From NCBI GenBank assembly GCA_050084515.1, contig CM114272.1:38378001-38442000 (forward strand): a DNA stretch of 64,000 nucleotides, read 5' to 3'. Of the stretch, positions 43,701 through 55,333 are shown piece by piece. The stretch's first letter is position 1, and each line of letters opens with the position of its first letter. Source of the DNA: Blasia pusilla. Its lineage: Eukaryota > Marchantiophyta > Marchantiopsida > Blasiales. Below the pieces are notes generated by a model. That model was not told where the DNA came from and made no database searches. It saw only the letters and a list, made by a program, of their open reading frames with translations. The translations under genes were made by a program, and so were the position numbers.

Positions 43701-44272
43701 GTTGGAAGCAATACCTTAGCTGGTGCACTATAATGACTCAGCACCCGATCTAGGAAGGCATACGCTACTCCCTCACTTGCTTTATTAGGAAATGCAACCA
43801 ACTCTATCCACTTCAAGAAGTGCTCGACCATCACCAACACATAACAACTATGGCGCTCCGTCAAAGGCAAAGGTCCTGCAAAATAAAAAATCCATCTATA
43901 ACCTAAACCCATGATCGGAAGTGGATGCAACTGTGGAGCTGGAGCATTGAACGATGCTCCAACTTGATCACATACCATGTATCTGGCAACAAATTGTTGA
44001 ACGTCAGTCAGCATGCCTCGCCACCAATACTGAATTAGGAGCAAGATGTATGTCCGTTTCACTCTAAAATGACTCAACTCCTTGTGGGCATGACGCACCA
44101 AACGTGCTCTCTGGAAAGGATGAGGCACTACACGCACTCTACCATCCTCCCACACTCGCAACACATGTATGCCCTCCCATTGGAAGTGTCTGGCTAGCTG
44201 TAGGATCCAATCCCGCTCTCTAGAACCCACTGTGCTCGCGATGCTGCCAATACGCAAGTACTCCAAGACCAC
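43700..44272 (-). pseudogene. Integrase N-terminal domain and part of the core, element 3
   Basis: The frame holds HAHKELSHFRVKRTYILLLI and YMVCDQVGASF, giving an HHCC-like zinc domain (residues about 70-125), then GYRWIFYFAGPLPLTERHSC, where the first catalytic Asp (LDFSGP in element 1) is Tyr. The core ends at SHYSAPAKVLL and then reads through into copia gag DNA to a stop at 43634. Confidence 0.8.
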
Positions 44273-44454
44273 TCCATTGTCGTGAATGTCTCGGCCACGT
44301 GTCGTCTCCTCACCGGCCTCTGGATCTAAGGACTCACCATCGAGGTCTCAGCAATCTGGCTCTCCATAGCCAACAAGCCCAAAGTGGCTCACACATGCCA
44401 TCCTGGCACCAATTCCTCATCACTCTCACCATGCCAACGAGCTCCAGTCGTATT

Positions 44455-44880
44455 TCACTGACTCGGGCATGGGTTACAGCTCAAACCATCTGCATCCTGG
44501 TTGAGCGTCCTAAGTCTATGCACCACTTGGAAGTCATACTCTTGCAACAAAAGAGCCCACCTCGCAAGCTTCCCTATAAGCTTGTCGGACTCCATCAACC
44601 ACTTAAATGGCTGATGATCAGTAGTGATGGTAAAGGGATTTCCGAATATATAACATCTAAAATGTGCGACAGCCCACACTTCAACCAAGCACTCACCCTC
44701 ATACAAGCTATACTTCGCCTCTGCAGCATTGTTCAAGCGACTAGCATAAGCCACCACAAACTCTCTACCATCATTCTCATGCTGGGTGAGCACGGCTCCA
44801 AGCCCCAACATGCTCCAATCGGTATGCAATTGGAAAGGACGCCCCCTGATCGGTCTTCTTAATATGGGCGCGGACGGCAA
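44455..44880 (-). pseudogene. RNase H domain, element 3
   Basis: A 141-codon frame with HTDWSMLGLGAVLTQHENDG, KYSLYEGECLVEVWAVAHFR and FTITTDHQPFKWLM, the three acidic positions of Ty3/gypsy RNase H, all present. Otherwise intact as a domain but separated from RT by a frameshift near 44880. Confidence 0.88.
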
Positions 44881-46005
44881 TCTGTCCTATGCTCTCTTTT
44901 GCTCATCCCCCAAGTGCCACTCGTGATCCACCTTGGTCATCAAGTTAGCTCCTTCGCAATCAAACTGAAACCCTTGACGTACCGTCGATAGAAGTTTGCC
45001 AATCCTATGAATGCACGAACTAGCCTCACATCTGTAGGGCGTGGAATACGTGAAATAGCCTCTACCTTTGTCTGTTGCACACCAAGGCCCCGAAGGTATA
45101 TCGTATGACCCAAGTTCTCAATCTGGTCGTAGAAGAACTTGCATTTGCCTGGATGTAGCTTCAGCCCTTGTAACTACAATCGTCGAAATACCTCCTCTAG
45201 ATGTTGCTCATGCTCCTCAATTGTGGCGCTAAAGACTACGATGTCATCAATATAATACCTAAAAAAAATCTTGACCTGCCAAGATCCTATCCATGACCCT
45301 CTGAAACTCAGCCAAGGCATTCTTTAACCCGAATGGTAAGAATCGCCATTGGTACAAACAATCCTTCCCGTGAGGATCAATGCCCCAAAATGTTATCTTC
45401 TGCATGTCCTCCAATCTGACAGGCAGCTGATGGTATCCGGCTCGCAAATCCAATAAACTGAAGACCTTTGCATGCCCAATCGCATCAAAGATCTCCTCAA
45501 GGATGGGCATGGCATACCTATCGGACTTTGTCTGCCCATTGATAGGTCGGTAATCTCCACACATTCGCCTATTCGTCCAGTTGCCATGCACATCCTTCTT
45601 GGCGGGCATGATAGTGGCGGATGCATACTCTCCATGCGACATCTCCACTAGTCCTGCTCCAACCAAGTTCTGACTCCTACTTTGAATCAGAGCCCTCTCC
45701 ATGTCACTATACGTGTAGGGTCGTTGAAAGATCGGCGTGTCACTTGACAACTCAATGCGGATCCGTGGACCCTTTAGCGTACCCAAATCATGCATACTAA
45801 ATGCAAAACAACTCCTATAGCTCCTAAGGAACTGGTGTATCCGACGCCGCTCTCCTCTTGTCAACTTAGGGCCCATATCTGGCTCCCAAGTCTCCATCGT
45901 GACTACGGCAGGACTCTCTAGCGCGGGTGTCGGTGGTTGCAATGGTGTAATCCCATCTCGGACAATAGGAAATCTCATCTCCATGTGTAGTAGCCGGAAC
46001 CACAC
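44881..46005 (-). pseudogene. Reverse transcriptase, element 3
   Basis: The frame 46005-45259 (248 codons) contains RMCGDYRPINGQTKSDRYAM, then KVFSLLDLRAGYHQLPVRLE (first catalytic Asp in LLDLRAGYHQ) and WRFLPFGLKNALAEFQRVMD. The YIDD box follows near 45240-45255 but is out of frame because of an enlarged A/T homopolymer at about 45262-45269. Further conserved RT sequence (connection domain) continues to 44881. Synthesises element cDNA when intact. Confidence 0.88.
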
Positions 46006-46219
46006 TCAATGCTGTGGCTATCATCTCTTGGCATACCTACAAAATATCCCAAGAAGTCCAAGGGTGCCTCTCTCGATCACCCCTGGTGTGTCGATCTCCT
46101 CAGGTCTCGCCCCCACCGCTGCCTCAACCGTCTCGGTAGGCATGGGGCTCACCAACGCAATATTTGTGATCTGTCGAATCCTCAAACAACGCTGATCAGC
46201 TACTCTTGAGCTGAAAATC

Positions 46220-47150
46220 CATGTCAAGCAGTTGAGGTCCATTGCTTGACCCAAGACATGACGTTGTGATGCCTCTGATAGTGACGGTACTGCCGTCACT
46301 CCTGTGGGGAATCCCATCGCTTGCTCTCGCTCATCGGCGTTGGGCTCCACCAACCTCTGTACTTGGTCATCCCAAACCAAGCGAGGTCCGGCCTCCTTGA
46401 ATGCATAGGAAGCAGGAAAACTCACCAATGTGGGAAAGGCTACACGTGGCCTGCCAATCCTGTTGACCATAGTCAACAAAGGTCAATCATCTAGCCTCAC
46501 TGCCTATGATTGACAACCCAGATCCAATATAGAATCCACCAACAAATCAGAGGGGTGCTCCACTCTCGCATATGCCCTCCATAATACCTAATATGGTACC
46601 AAGTTGGTCCACCAAAGACGCGGGCGATGTGCTCGTGAACCCACACTCGCCGCATCTAATAACACTGTTGGGTTGATCCATGTGCGCACTTGATGTGCAC
46701 TCGTCACCACGCGGGACCTCGAATCGCCCAAAATTGGCACATTGTCCAAAATGTATGCTGGAGAATGAGGCTTATGCCGCAAGATCCGCATCATCTCCGA
46801 AAACAACCTAGACCGAGTGTCAGCTAACCCGCTACCTCATCCAGCACTCGATTGGCCCTGACACCGCCAAGTAGCAATGACCAAGTCTATGGTCCCTACC
46901 CGCTCCAAGTCCAGCGCCCCCAACAATGAAATGTCCCTCGGTAGGGAACTGTGGTAACCCTGAATGGCAGACGGAGACAACAAGTCGGGAAAATGGAGGC
47001 GTAACAGCGCCACATAGTGAAGTGAAGCGCGCCTCGCAACATCATTAATCTCCACATACAAATACTGCTGCACGCACACTCCAGTGTGCAAAATAGCAGC
47101 CAATCTAGTGTTGATCCCTCCAAAGAGATCCAAAACCTGAATATCCTCCT
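46220..47150 (-). pseudogene. DNMT3-like C5 cytosine methyltransferase domain, element 3 (all motifs present, with stops)
   Basis: About 310 codons. Motif I LDLFGGINTRLAAILHTGV; II YLYVEINDVAR; III LPRDISLL; IV IDLVIATWRCQGQSSAG with the catalytic Cys kept although the usual Pro before it is Arg; V ADTRSRLFSEMMRIL; VI AYILDNVPILGDSRSRVV (ENV is DNV); VIII VGSRAHRPRLWWTNLVP; IX-X FPTLVSFPASYAF and REQAMGFPTGVTAVPSLSEA, RHVLGQAMDLNCLTWIF. Motifs run I to X without the circular permutation of plant DRM enzymes. Spacing and the ENV..G..R and R.RLWWTN features resemble DNMT3. Stops: TGA at 46837-46839 (from CGA), TAG near 46588, plus a frameshift before motif I. It sits between protease and RT inside pol, so it belongs to the element and is not a host gene. 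Confidence 0.85.
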
Positions 47151-47536
47151 CTAGGATGCACCACAGAAATCGGGGTGGTGTCCAAATGGGTCATAGCAGC
47201 ACTCCTACCTACCTAGGGTTCCTCTAACCCGTCACACTCTGGTGCAAACGTCTCACTCCACGCGGTCTGCACATATTCACTGGCTAAGCGTCGAAGCTCC
47301 TCAGTTGAGCCCCAAAGTGACACCTCTCCTCCACGAAGTGATACGGCTACCACGACACTCTTCTCCATAGAAATGTCAGGAACAGGAGTATCTTATGCAT
47401 CGACATATCTCTCAATCAAATCACTAGGCCAAGTGATTGCAATGCTAAATGCTGCTAAGGTTGACATCTCTCCTGGCGGTTGCTTGATCACTGCACTTAT
47501 GAATCGAACGGATAATGAGCTAAGGCACCCATCACC

Positions 47537-48201
47537 TTACTGCCATCCTGATTTGTAGGACGCTGACTCCTCCCAATAATCCAGGGAAAACCCCATTGGG
47601 TATAACATCGCTCCACCAACCAAGACGTCGTAGGACTCTACATCGGTCACTATCGCCTTGGCTTGCACCACGGACTCATCTGTAGGATGTCTCGCGCAAA
47701 TTCTCACCACGACCTCATGTCGGGTGATATACGGTGTGGTACTTGCTCCACCCAAGGATGTCTGTATCCGGAATGGACAACGCTCCACATCGGCTCTTGT
47801 CAAGCCCAATCCTCTGAATGATGCTTTCCCCAACATCAGAGGTTGAGATCCTGAATCCAACAAGACGCGCTGCGGACTAAAAGCTCTACCTCCGGGACTC
47901 ACCAACTGGAAGACCTCTCCTCGGTTATCCACCAACACAATACCAGGAGAAACCATGGCACGCTCTATCGCGGGTCTAGCGGGCATCTTCGCCATCCTAA
48001 CAGCCGCAGCCTGCCATGAATCTGACGTGGACGGCCCCATCATCCGCTCCAAGGGCAGGTCCATCACCTCCTCCACAATCACCTCTGAACGTGATGCAGA
48101 AACTCCAACTCCACGCTCACATAGCGTAGCGGCTAGCCAAAAAACCTCGGCGGACGTACTTCCCAACGTCATAACATCGGAAGCAGAAAATAAATGGAAA
48201 A
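47537..48201 (-). pseudogene. Linker and retropepsin, element 3
   Basis: Linker (FWLAATLCERGVGVSASRSE) then RVLLDSGSQPLMLGKASFRG with an intact DSG catalytic triplet, and SYDVLVGGAMLYPMGFSLDY. This is the best-preserved protease of the three copies. The 5' end of the frame runs into the 3' end of the nested LINE at about 48201. Confidence 0.78.
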
Positions 48202-50601
48202 TGGAAAATGGTAAATAGATCAAGCCCGTGGGACCCAAAGGGTCAAAAGGCTGAAAAACACATTACAAGTCATTCATTCACTGACCCTGAAAAAGATCCT
48301 TAAGACCTTCTCCTAGCTACAGCCTAGAGCAGTTGAGCGATGAATGATGACGTCCCTAAGATAACAACCTAAATCATAAGGCACTAGTTGTAGTAAAGAA
48401 TAGAAATTCTCCACATCTATTTTATGAGCTAGTCTAATCTCTTCATACCTTGGACATGTAACAAACACATGCTCTTCATCTTCAATATTTTCTCCGTCAC
48501 ATAACCTACAAATTTGTTCACTTCTATCAATTTTAAACCATCGTCCTTCCTCAATTCCTAGCCTATGAGACCCAGTTCTATGACGTGCGATAATGTGTCG
48601 TAAGAACATGGAGATCCCTGCAAGTAGGTATCCTTGTTCATAATATACAAGCATAGGATTAACATGAAGTTGATAAAACTCCATTTTGGTGCCCGGACTG
48701 CTCCAAATGATGTTGAGAGATTGCTTCTGTAGATGCTCACGGAGGGCCATCGGTTTCAAGTCCCAATCGCGTTCCGCCACATTCCACTTTGAAGACCAAG
48801 TCACCACATCCGCCATCCACCCTATGGAACGTGTGGCTCGCAAAGCTTGATGAGGGAGGCGAGAAACATCAAGAGAGCTCACCCTTGCGATGTAAGTGAT
48901 GGTCAAGTAAAGAGCTTCAGCTTCTAGAGGAAGAAAACCTGTTTCCGCAAGAAGAATAGCATACGGAGTTTGGTTTCTTACACCCAATTCTTCTTGTAGA
49001 AAGATCTTTTGCACTCTTTCCACGCGCTCCCAACCTGTCTTCTTACAACTAGGGCCCCAAACTTGGGTCCCATATAAGATCATCGGCAACACTAAGCTCC
49101 TAAATAAGAATTTCCTAAGACTCCAAGACACAAGATGAGCTCTTCTACGCCGGTTTAAAAATGAATATAGAGCTTTATAACTAGCTTCTACTCTCTTTTG
49201 CAGGCAAAGTGCCCAACTATAGTCATGAGAGAAATCGATGCCTAGATATTTGTAACTCTTCACTTGTTCTAATTGTAGACCTTTGTAAAAGAACGAGAAC
49301 TTGGATCTAGTACCCATTATAATGACTTTAGACTTCTCCATATTAACCTCCATCTGATTCTGGGTACAAAACCTTGCCAAAGTGTCGAGGTGCTTTTGTA
49401 AACTAATGCCATCACGTGCTAGTAATATGATATCATCTACATACAATAGAGCTTTGATGACAAAGTCCCCAAGCTTGACACCTTCACTGTCACATTCCTC
49501 CAACCACTTTTCGGTATCATCTATGAAAACTCCAAAAAGTGTAGGGGAGAGAGGGCAACCTTGAATGACTCCAATGGTACTCAAGATCTCTTGAGTTTTT
49601 GAACCTTTGATCTTGGCCCGAACGGAATGGTATAACGTGGCCATGGTTGCTAGGAGATTTGGTGGTACTCCAATGGCTTGCAGCCTTTCCCATAAGAGCT
49701 TGCGAGGTACAGTATCAAAAGCTTTCTTGAAATCGATGAAGCCGCAAAACAAAGCTTTTCCATTACCCTTAGATTTCTCCCATAAAACACGCAAGGCCAA
49801 GATAAGGTCGATGGTGTTGTATGTTGGACAAAAACCAGCTTGGACCCGTGCTCTCTTTTGGAAAGTCTCTGTCCATGTGCTCAACTTCAACTCCACCAAT
49901 TTCCCAAACAACTTGGCAAAAACACTACCCACCATGATAGTGCGATAGTTTGTTACCAAGTCCTTCCTTCCTGATTTGTGAATAGGAACAATCTCCCGTA
50001 GCGACCAGGTTGAAGGGAAACCATAGATAGCAGCATCACCCAATACTTTGGTGAGGATCAGTCCAATACAATCTCCTCCCCACTTGAAAATTTCAATAGA
50101 AAGACCATCCAAATCCTCACATTTACCATTCGCCAATCTTCTTAGTTGAGTCATCACCTCTCCTTCAGAGAATAAGCCAGGTATTCCTTCACAACGTGGC
50201 ATAGATGTAGCATCGGGGAAGAAATAGAGCTTTTCGGCAAAAGATATCAAAGACTTGGGATCAAGAATAGGTTTTGAAGACCATACTACTAACCATCTCC
50301 AAAATGATTTGGGGTCCTCATGCAGCTCCCTTGTCAAGGACTCTTGTTTCCTCCGCAAGAAAGCTCATTTCTTAGATTTCACCAAGTATTTGTAAAGGCT
50401 TGTCATAATAAGCCGACTTGGGATATCCAAAGATTTATCAACTGATCGTGCCCTTGCTTGCTTGCATTAAGAGTCAAACCACCCATTACAAGGCAGCCTC
50501 CTGGCACTTCTATCCCTGTGGCGCGAAAAGAACTTAGATGCACTGTTTTTGAGCAATTCGGTTAGTTGCATACTTGCCGTGTTTGGATCCGGGCTCCATA
50601 C
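48202..50601 (-). mobile_element. 5'-truncated LINE inserted in element 3
   Basis: About 2.4 kb on the minus strand, ending in a TTTCCATTTTCCATTT-like tail. Element sequence on both sides ends and resumes at AATAAA (48196-48201 and about 50596-50601), giving a target duplication of at least 6 bp. The remaining ORF is the RT half of ORF2; no endonuclease is left. Confidence 0.8.
48313..50358 (-). CDS. LINE reverse transcriptase, 681-codon open frame
   Basis: Contains FCGFIDFKKAFDTVPRKLLW (first catalytic Asp), GVIQGCPLSPTLFGVFID, and the catalytic box LLYVDDIILLARDG (YVDD), followed by the thumb region NMEKSKVIIMGTRSKF and a C-terminal CCHC-type knuckle, ICRLCDGENIEDEEHVFVTC. The open frame is uninterrupted from 50358. 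Four codons upstream there is a TGA (VKSKK*AFLRRKQE), with LINE-like protein continuing beyond it, so the real ORF2 was longer. Family: L1-like plant LINE. The long open frame inside an otherwise decayed host element shows the insertion is younger than element 3. Confidence 0.88.
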   Translation of the reverse strand: MRRKQESLTRELHEDPKSFWRWLVVWSSKPILDPKSLISFAEKLYFFPDATSMPRCEGIPGLFSEGEVMTQLRRLANGKCEDLDGLSIEIFKWGGDCIGLILTKVLGDAAIYGFPSTWSLREIVPIHKSGRKDLVTNYRTIMVGSVFAKLFGKLVELKLSTWTETFQKRARVQAGFCPTYNTIDLILALRVLWEKSKGNGKALFCGFIDFKKAFDTVPRKLLWERLQAIGVPPNLLATMATLYHSVRAKIKGSKTQEILSTIGVIQGCPLSPTLFGVFIDDTEKWLEECDSEGVKLGDFVIKALLYVDDIILLARDGISLQKHLDTLARFCTQNQMEVNMEKSKVIIMGTRSKFSFFYKGLQLEQVKSYKYLGIDFSHDYSWALCLQKRVEASYKALYSFLNRRRRAHLVSWSLRKFLFRSLVLPMILYGTQVWGPSCKKTGWERVERVQKIFLQEELGVRNQTPYAILLAETGFLPLEAEALYLTITYIARVSSLDVSRLPHQALRATRSIGWMADVVTWSSKWNVAERDWDLKPMALREHLQKQSLNIIWSSPGTKMEFYQLHVNPMLVYYEQGYLLAGISMFLRHIIARHRTGSHRLGIEEGRWFKIDRSEQICRLCDGENIEDEEHVFVTCPRYEEIRLAHKIDVENFYSLLQLVPYDLGCYLRDVIIHRSTALGCS

Positions 50602-52440
50602 AATAAAGGAGCGTGGTACACAACGGTGGTCGCCCCCAACAACGTGCTCGACACATGCCCCTCCGGAGCATCAGCAATAGGAGTCGTCAAACTCGCTTCT
50701 CTCATTGCCCTCCATGGCTGCACACCAATAACATCACCAACTCTCTAGGAACTCTGATCATGACCCATTGATGGGGTCCTCATTGCCTCAGACAACGTGA
50801 AAGATTGAGGAAGCCTAGTCTATTTCCTGCCTTCCCCTTGTTGTGGATCCAACTCTACGGTTGCTCCACGCGTCACAATTGCGGCGGCCTCCATCTAGGC
50901 AACCTCGCATATCCAACCAGGATCCTCCATATCTCGATATTGTGTCGATGCCACGGATCCGGCATTGAGTAACCTCAATGCCATAGTGGCAATCTGCTCT
51001 TGTAGCTGTTGTATCTGAGTAGCCATCCCTGCCTCACGCCCGACGTCTCCCTCGATGCGTCTAGGTGGTGGGACTCTACCTCCTCCACGGGCAGCTCCAC
51101 CACCATGTCGGGCAACTCCAGCTCATCGTCCCCCAACGGGACCACCTGGTGCATGATCTCTAGGCGCACCTGGACCGACTACTCGCTCTGGTGCCCTCTT
51201 TGGCCCTCAGTCGAGATGTAACTCAGGGTGTAAACTGAAACACCTGACCAAATCTCTGACAATAGTCACACTGATAACCTCCTAGTGCAACACCATCTCC
51301 TCCTCCATGCTAAGGCACACATCCATGACCCTATCGAGTGCAATCGCGTTGATTATGGGCTCCACCATATGACCAACAAGTAATCGTAGGCGGCTACTGT
51401 TGAGCCGCATATGAAGGCGCAGGTCTATGTGGCACGACCTCCCAGTATCGTCCCTAAGCTCGTGGTGCCACAATCGACCTATCTTGGAGTCTACGTTGTT
51501 GCACTAGTGGTGCAGATAATCGTGACTGCTCTCGCCCAGAACCCATGGTGGCTACGCTCTCCTCCGCCATGTTGCACGCAATGTTCTCGACGGTCCTAAA
51601 AATGTCTCTCAACGTAGGGGAGGTGTTCATAAAAAGCACCCCTCGTGCACTCGTGTCCGCAGGGTCTAGTCCAACATTGCATACTATGATTGGATAGCAT
51701 GAGCCTCTGTCACACCCTGAATGACGTTGATCAATCGATGCAACCAAGTGTAAGCCTCACGCAAACTCTCACCCGAGCGCCTCTGGAATTCGTGGATGCT
51801 CCGTAGCTTCTCCGTCGGTACCCCCTGGTAGCTCGCCCTCAACTCAGCAAAGAACTCAACCACGGGGTTGAACTTGGGACGAACCCGACTAGATGATGCA
51901 ACTGCTCCAGTGCAAGTGATCCTCCTAAAACATCACTAGTGGAAGAGGAAGTAGCCTCTCCTGACTCCTCCTCCTCATATGGGAACGGCTTTATCCATGA
52001 CACATAGTGTGGGTTATAGTAAAGTCGCCATGCCTCAATCTCCTGGGCATATCTGTGGGAGAACTCATGGTAATCATCCATGGGCGCCCCCTCTAAATGC
52101 TGGAACATACCGTTCCATGTTGTAAACGGGTTGAACTCTTTAGAGTTCCTAGACCGCTGTGAATCACACCAACTCCTAAACTCCGCAATGAAGTCGCGTA
52201 GCTCTATGGTGCCTACAACACCCGAAAACCTACGCGATTCTCTACCCCGGTCGTCCATCTCGTACGCCCAACTGGTAGCACCACTCAATGTGTAGGGTGG
52301 ATCACTAACACACTCCTCTACATGCTCCCCCTCGTCTGAAGACCACACAGAAGGAGATCGAGGTGGTCTCTCACATAGAGACCCTCGAAACCTTGCACCA
52401 CTCCACATAAACCCTCCAGAGCTACTCTCACATCCACAAC
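50602..52440 (-). pseudogene. Gag, element 3
   Basis: Frame 52408-51839 (TLSGATSWAYEMDDRGRESR, FIAEFRSWCDSQRSRNSKEF, MDDYHEFSHRYAQEIEAWRL) is the longest gag frame of the three copies. It is followed by 51747-51454 (LRDIFRTVENIACNMAEESV), knuckle remains near 51250-51400 and the coiled-coil-like tail near 51020-50900. Stops and frame changes separate these. Confidence 0.75.
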
Positions 52441-52646
52441 CTCGCCTCTCAAAATCGTGAAAGGAGGCCGTGATGGCCCTCGTGCCCCTTTCACACGATC
52501 ACTTTGAATCTCGCGAGTAATCCCTCAATCACTCAAACTAAACATGCGGCACTCAATCTACACTCTCTCATTGAAACGTGTGTTGTGCGACAACAAGCAG
52601 CGTGGTGCGGAAAATCAACCGATCGATCGTCTCATCGACAAACCAT

Positions 52647-53918
52647 TGTGATACCCGCAATTTTGTACTTTTGAAGATTTAGAGCTTTTTTATTCGATAA
52701 AAACTTGTGTACATATAATGATTTTGGATAGTATGTTTGTGTAGTAGAAGAATGAGTAATATTGAAAGAAATCACAAAGCTCCTAGGACAAGGCACAGAG
52801 GTAGATAATCAAGGATTTTCCTTAGAGGACATGGAAATGCAGTAACAAAGTCTAAAGACTAAAATCGAAGCTTGAAAAGACAACGAAGCCTTATTAAGAA
52901 CCTGTTTATGAAGTGCTTCGCTCTTGAACGAAGCATGATGAAGAAGAAGAGGAAGAAGTAATTCACTCTTGAACGAAGCACCTGGAATAAGAGCGAAGAA
53001 TGGAGCGCTTCGTCTTCAGATCCGGAGAAAGAGTTTCATCATCAAGGGAACCAAAAGAGGTCCAGACTTCGCACCAAAGCGAAGCTAAGACTCGAAGTGT
53101 TTTCAAGTGGCGCACCGTTAGAACAATTAGACTAGGAAGAGGTGCAACTTTTTGTATCAAATAGGAAGTTAGTACAGTTATGATCAGCGGATTCACAGGG
53201 ATCATAGGAAAAGAAAAGAGCACCATAGATCTAGGTAGTTACAAATGTTGAAGAGACACCATATTCCTCAAGAACGCTTCGAATCCTTAGAGCCACTCCT
53301 ACTTCAGAGAATATTTAAGAAGCATGAAAGTAGCTATCCTCATCATTCTTTCACGAAGTCCTTATGCTGTAGGAATGGTCCGAGCAAGGGAGTAGTACCC
53401 TCTCACGCTTGTATACACTTTGAAGCTTTCTCATTCTTGATGGAGTAGTAAAGCACTCATTTCTTCATTTTGTTGTGCAGTGCATATGTCTGAGTATTCT
53501 TATTGGATCTATAGAGTGAAGAGTGAATCAGAAGAACACTTTCATCATTGGAATAATCAACACGGAGTTGTAAGAAATCCGTTCGACAAAGAGTAGCCTG
53601 CCTAGATGGATTGAGTTCCGAAAGTAGGAGAAGCCAGCTTCTTGTTGAGGTCTCTGTGAGGTTCTTTGATGTTGAGTGAAGATATATCTGAGCGTGATTT
53701 CAATTCCACTAGAGAGAATCAAGGAAAGAAATCATGGTACTAAGAGAGATCTAAAGACAATGATAAGTCATTGAATCTGAATTATACACACTTAATTACA
53801 ACTGTCGCAAGATAAACGACATCTTGACCTCTCTTTTCACATAATCGTGATCCTCTTGGGGATCGAACTCATCGAATTACTCTAAAAAGATCCATTCTTA
53901 TACTTCTTGTACATTACA
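52647..53918 (+). mobile_element. Solo LTR (1272 bp) nested in the element 3 leader, TSD ACCAT
   Basis: Begins TGTGATACCCGCAATTTTG and ends TACTTCTTGTACATTACA. Perfect target duplication ACCAT at 52642-52646 and 53919-53923. It is inserted antisense to element 3. Confidence 0.93.
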
Positions 53919-55333
53919 ACCATCCTCAACGCTGGGCATCCCACACAGGTCTATGTCCCCTAAACCCATACATCATCAATGCTCCTAGCATCAGTATGAA
54001 ACCCAATATCCCAAATACCTTCCCAATATGCGGAAATCCCTCACGCGTGCAGGGTTAAAGACCATAATGGGTAACTTGACAATAATGTTGATGTCACTCC
54101 TCGGCAAGTGCAAACCTTGACCCCAACTCATTCGTGAAGCCAACTCCTCCAATCAGCAAGTCGTACTCCTCTCGTATTGACGTTGCTCAAACCTCCTGGA
54201 TGTGCGGTTGAGGTCTAGTGGTCCGGTGCGGCACTGGCGGCACGGAACGGCTACAAATGGCACGGCAGTCAGGAATGGGGCGCCACACTCGGAGGCATAC
54301 CCTCCTCAATCAGCAATTCACACGCTCTTCTCCTTAGTGAAGGAGCGGCTCCGCGATCAAGATAGTGCCGTGCGGCCATGAGCGGCACGGCGCAGCAATC
54401 GGCGGCGCGTTGTGGCTACGGGCGTCATGACACGATACTCAATCGTCGTCGAGCGGCTACCAATCACAACATAGCAGCATGAAATGAAAACTCAAACATC
54501 ATAACCCGGGGTCACCTGCCATCACTGGTTGATAACGAAAGTGCGATGACGATGGCGGCCAAACCAAAGTACGTGGTGGCGACGCAAGCAAGAGAATCAA
54601 CGGTGGTCGTGGAAGACACTCCACTCCGTAATGGCGGCAATGGCAACCAAAGGCAATGGACAAACGTGGCTCTAAGCAGCGCTAGGCGGCGGCGGCGGCC
54701 AACCGTTGATGGTGATGGTTGACCGTTGACAGAAAACCATTGACGGTGACTATGACGGCGATGGCCACCGCCGGCGCGGCAGCTCATTTAGGGTTTGAAT
54801 AATTTAACCCTAAAAATCGCCTAGCAATGGCAATTTTGCAAGATTGACCATAACTTTTTGCTCACAACTCTAAATTGCAAATCGATTATTGCACAGCGTG
54901 CAGAACTTCACTATCTACAACAATGTCAACAAATATTTGGAATTGGATATTCCAGTAAAAACTGACAGGGACTTTTGTAAAGCCCAATGTCTCTTTCTCT
55001 TACATAAAATTTGGCAACGCTTCCGCAGTGATTTCTCCCAACAAAAATATAAAACATGTGAGAACACAAATCAGAAAGCTACATGGTGCTCTTGAGAGCA
55101 TTGGCATGGGGCAACCCGGCCCCATACTCAATCCTTATAAAAAATTGGGCAGCGCTTCCGCACGCCACTCTTCCACATGAAAAATCGGCAAAGGGAACAT
55201 CACAAGTAAGCGACTTTGCTCCGGTGAGCACTCCCATGAACCGTTGAACGAGGAATAAAATCTCCAACCTCCAAAACCAACAAGTGACTAGCAAGCTCTC
55301 CCATGAAGCTCTCTCACTCACTCATTCTCTCTT
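53919..55333 (-). other. Leader of element 3, 5' part
   Basis: Non-coding; colinear with 12440-13906 of element 1. Contains the GTCAACGGT-type short repeats at 54690-54760 and the GCGGAAGCGCTGCC motifs. Confidence 0.7.

Noticed and set aside
44299-44862. Plus-strand ORF of 187 codons
   Set aside because: Antisense to the RNase H and integrase of element 3, whose sense frames carry clear motifs.
49607-49948. Plus-strand ORF of 113 codons
   Set aside because: Antisense to the 681-codon LINE RT frame.
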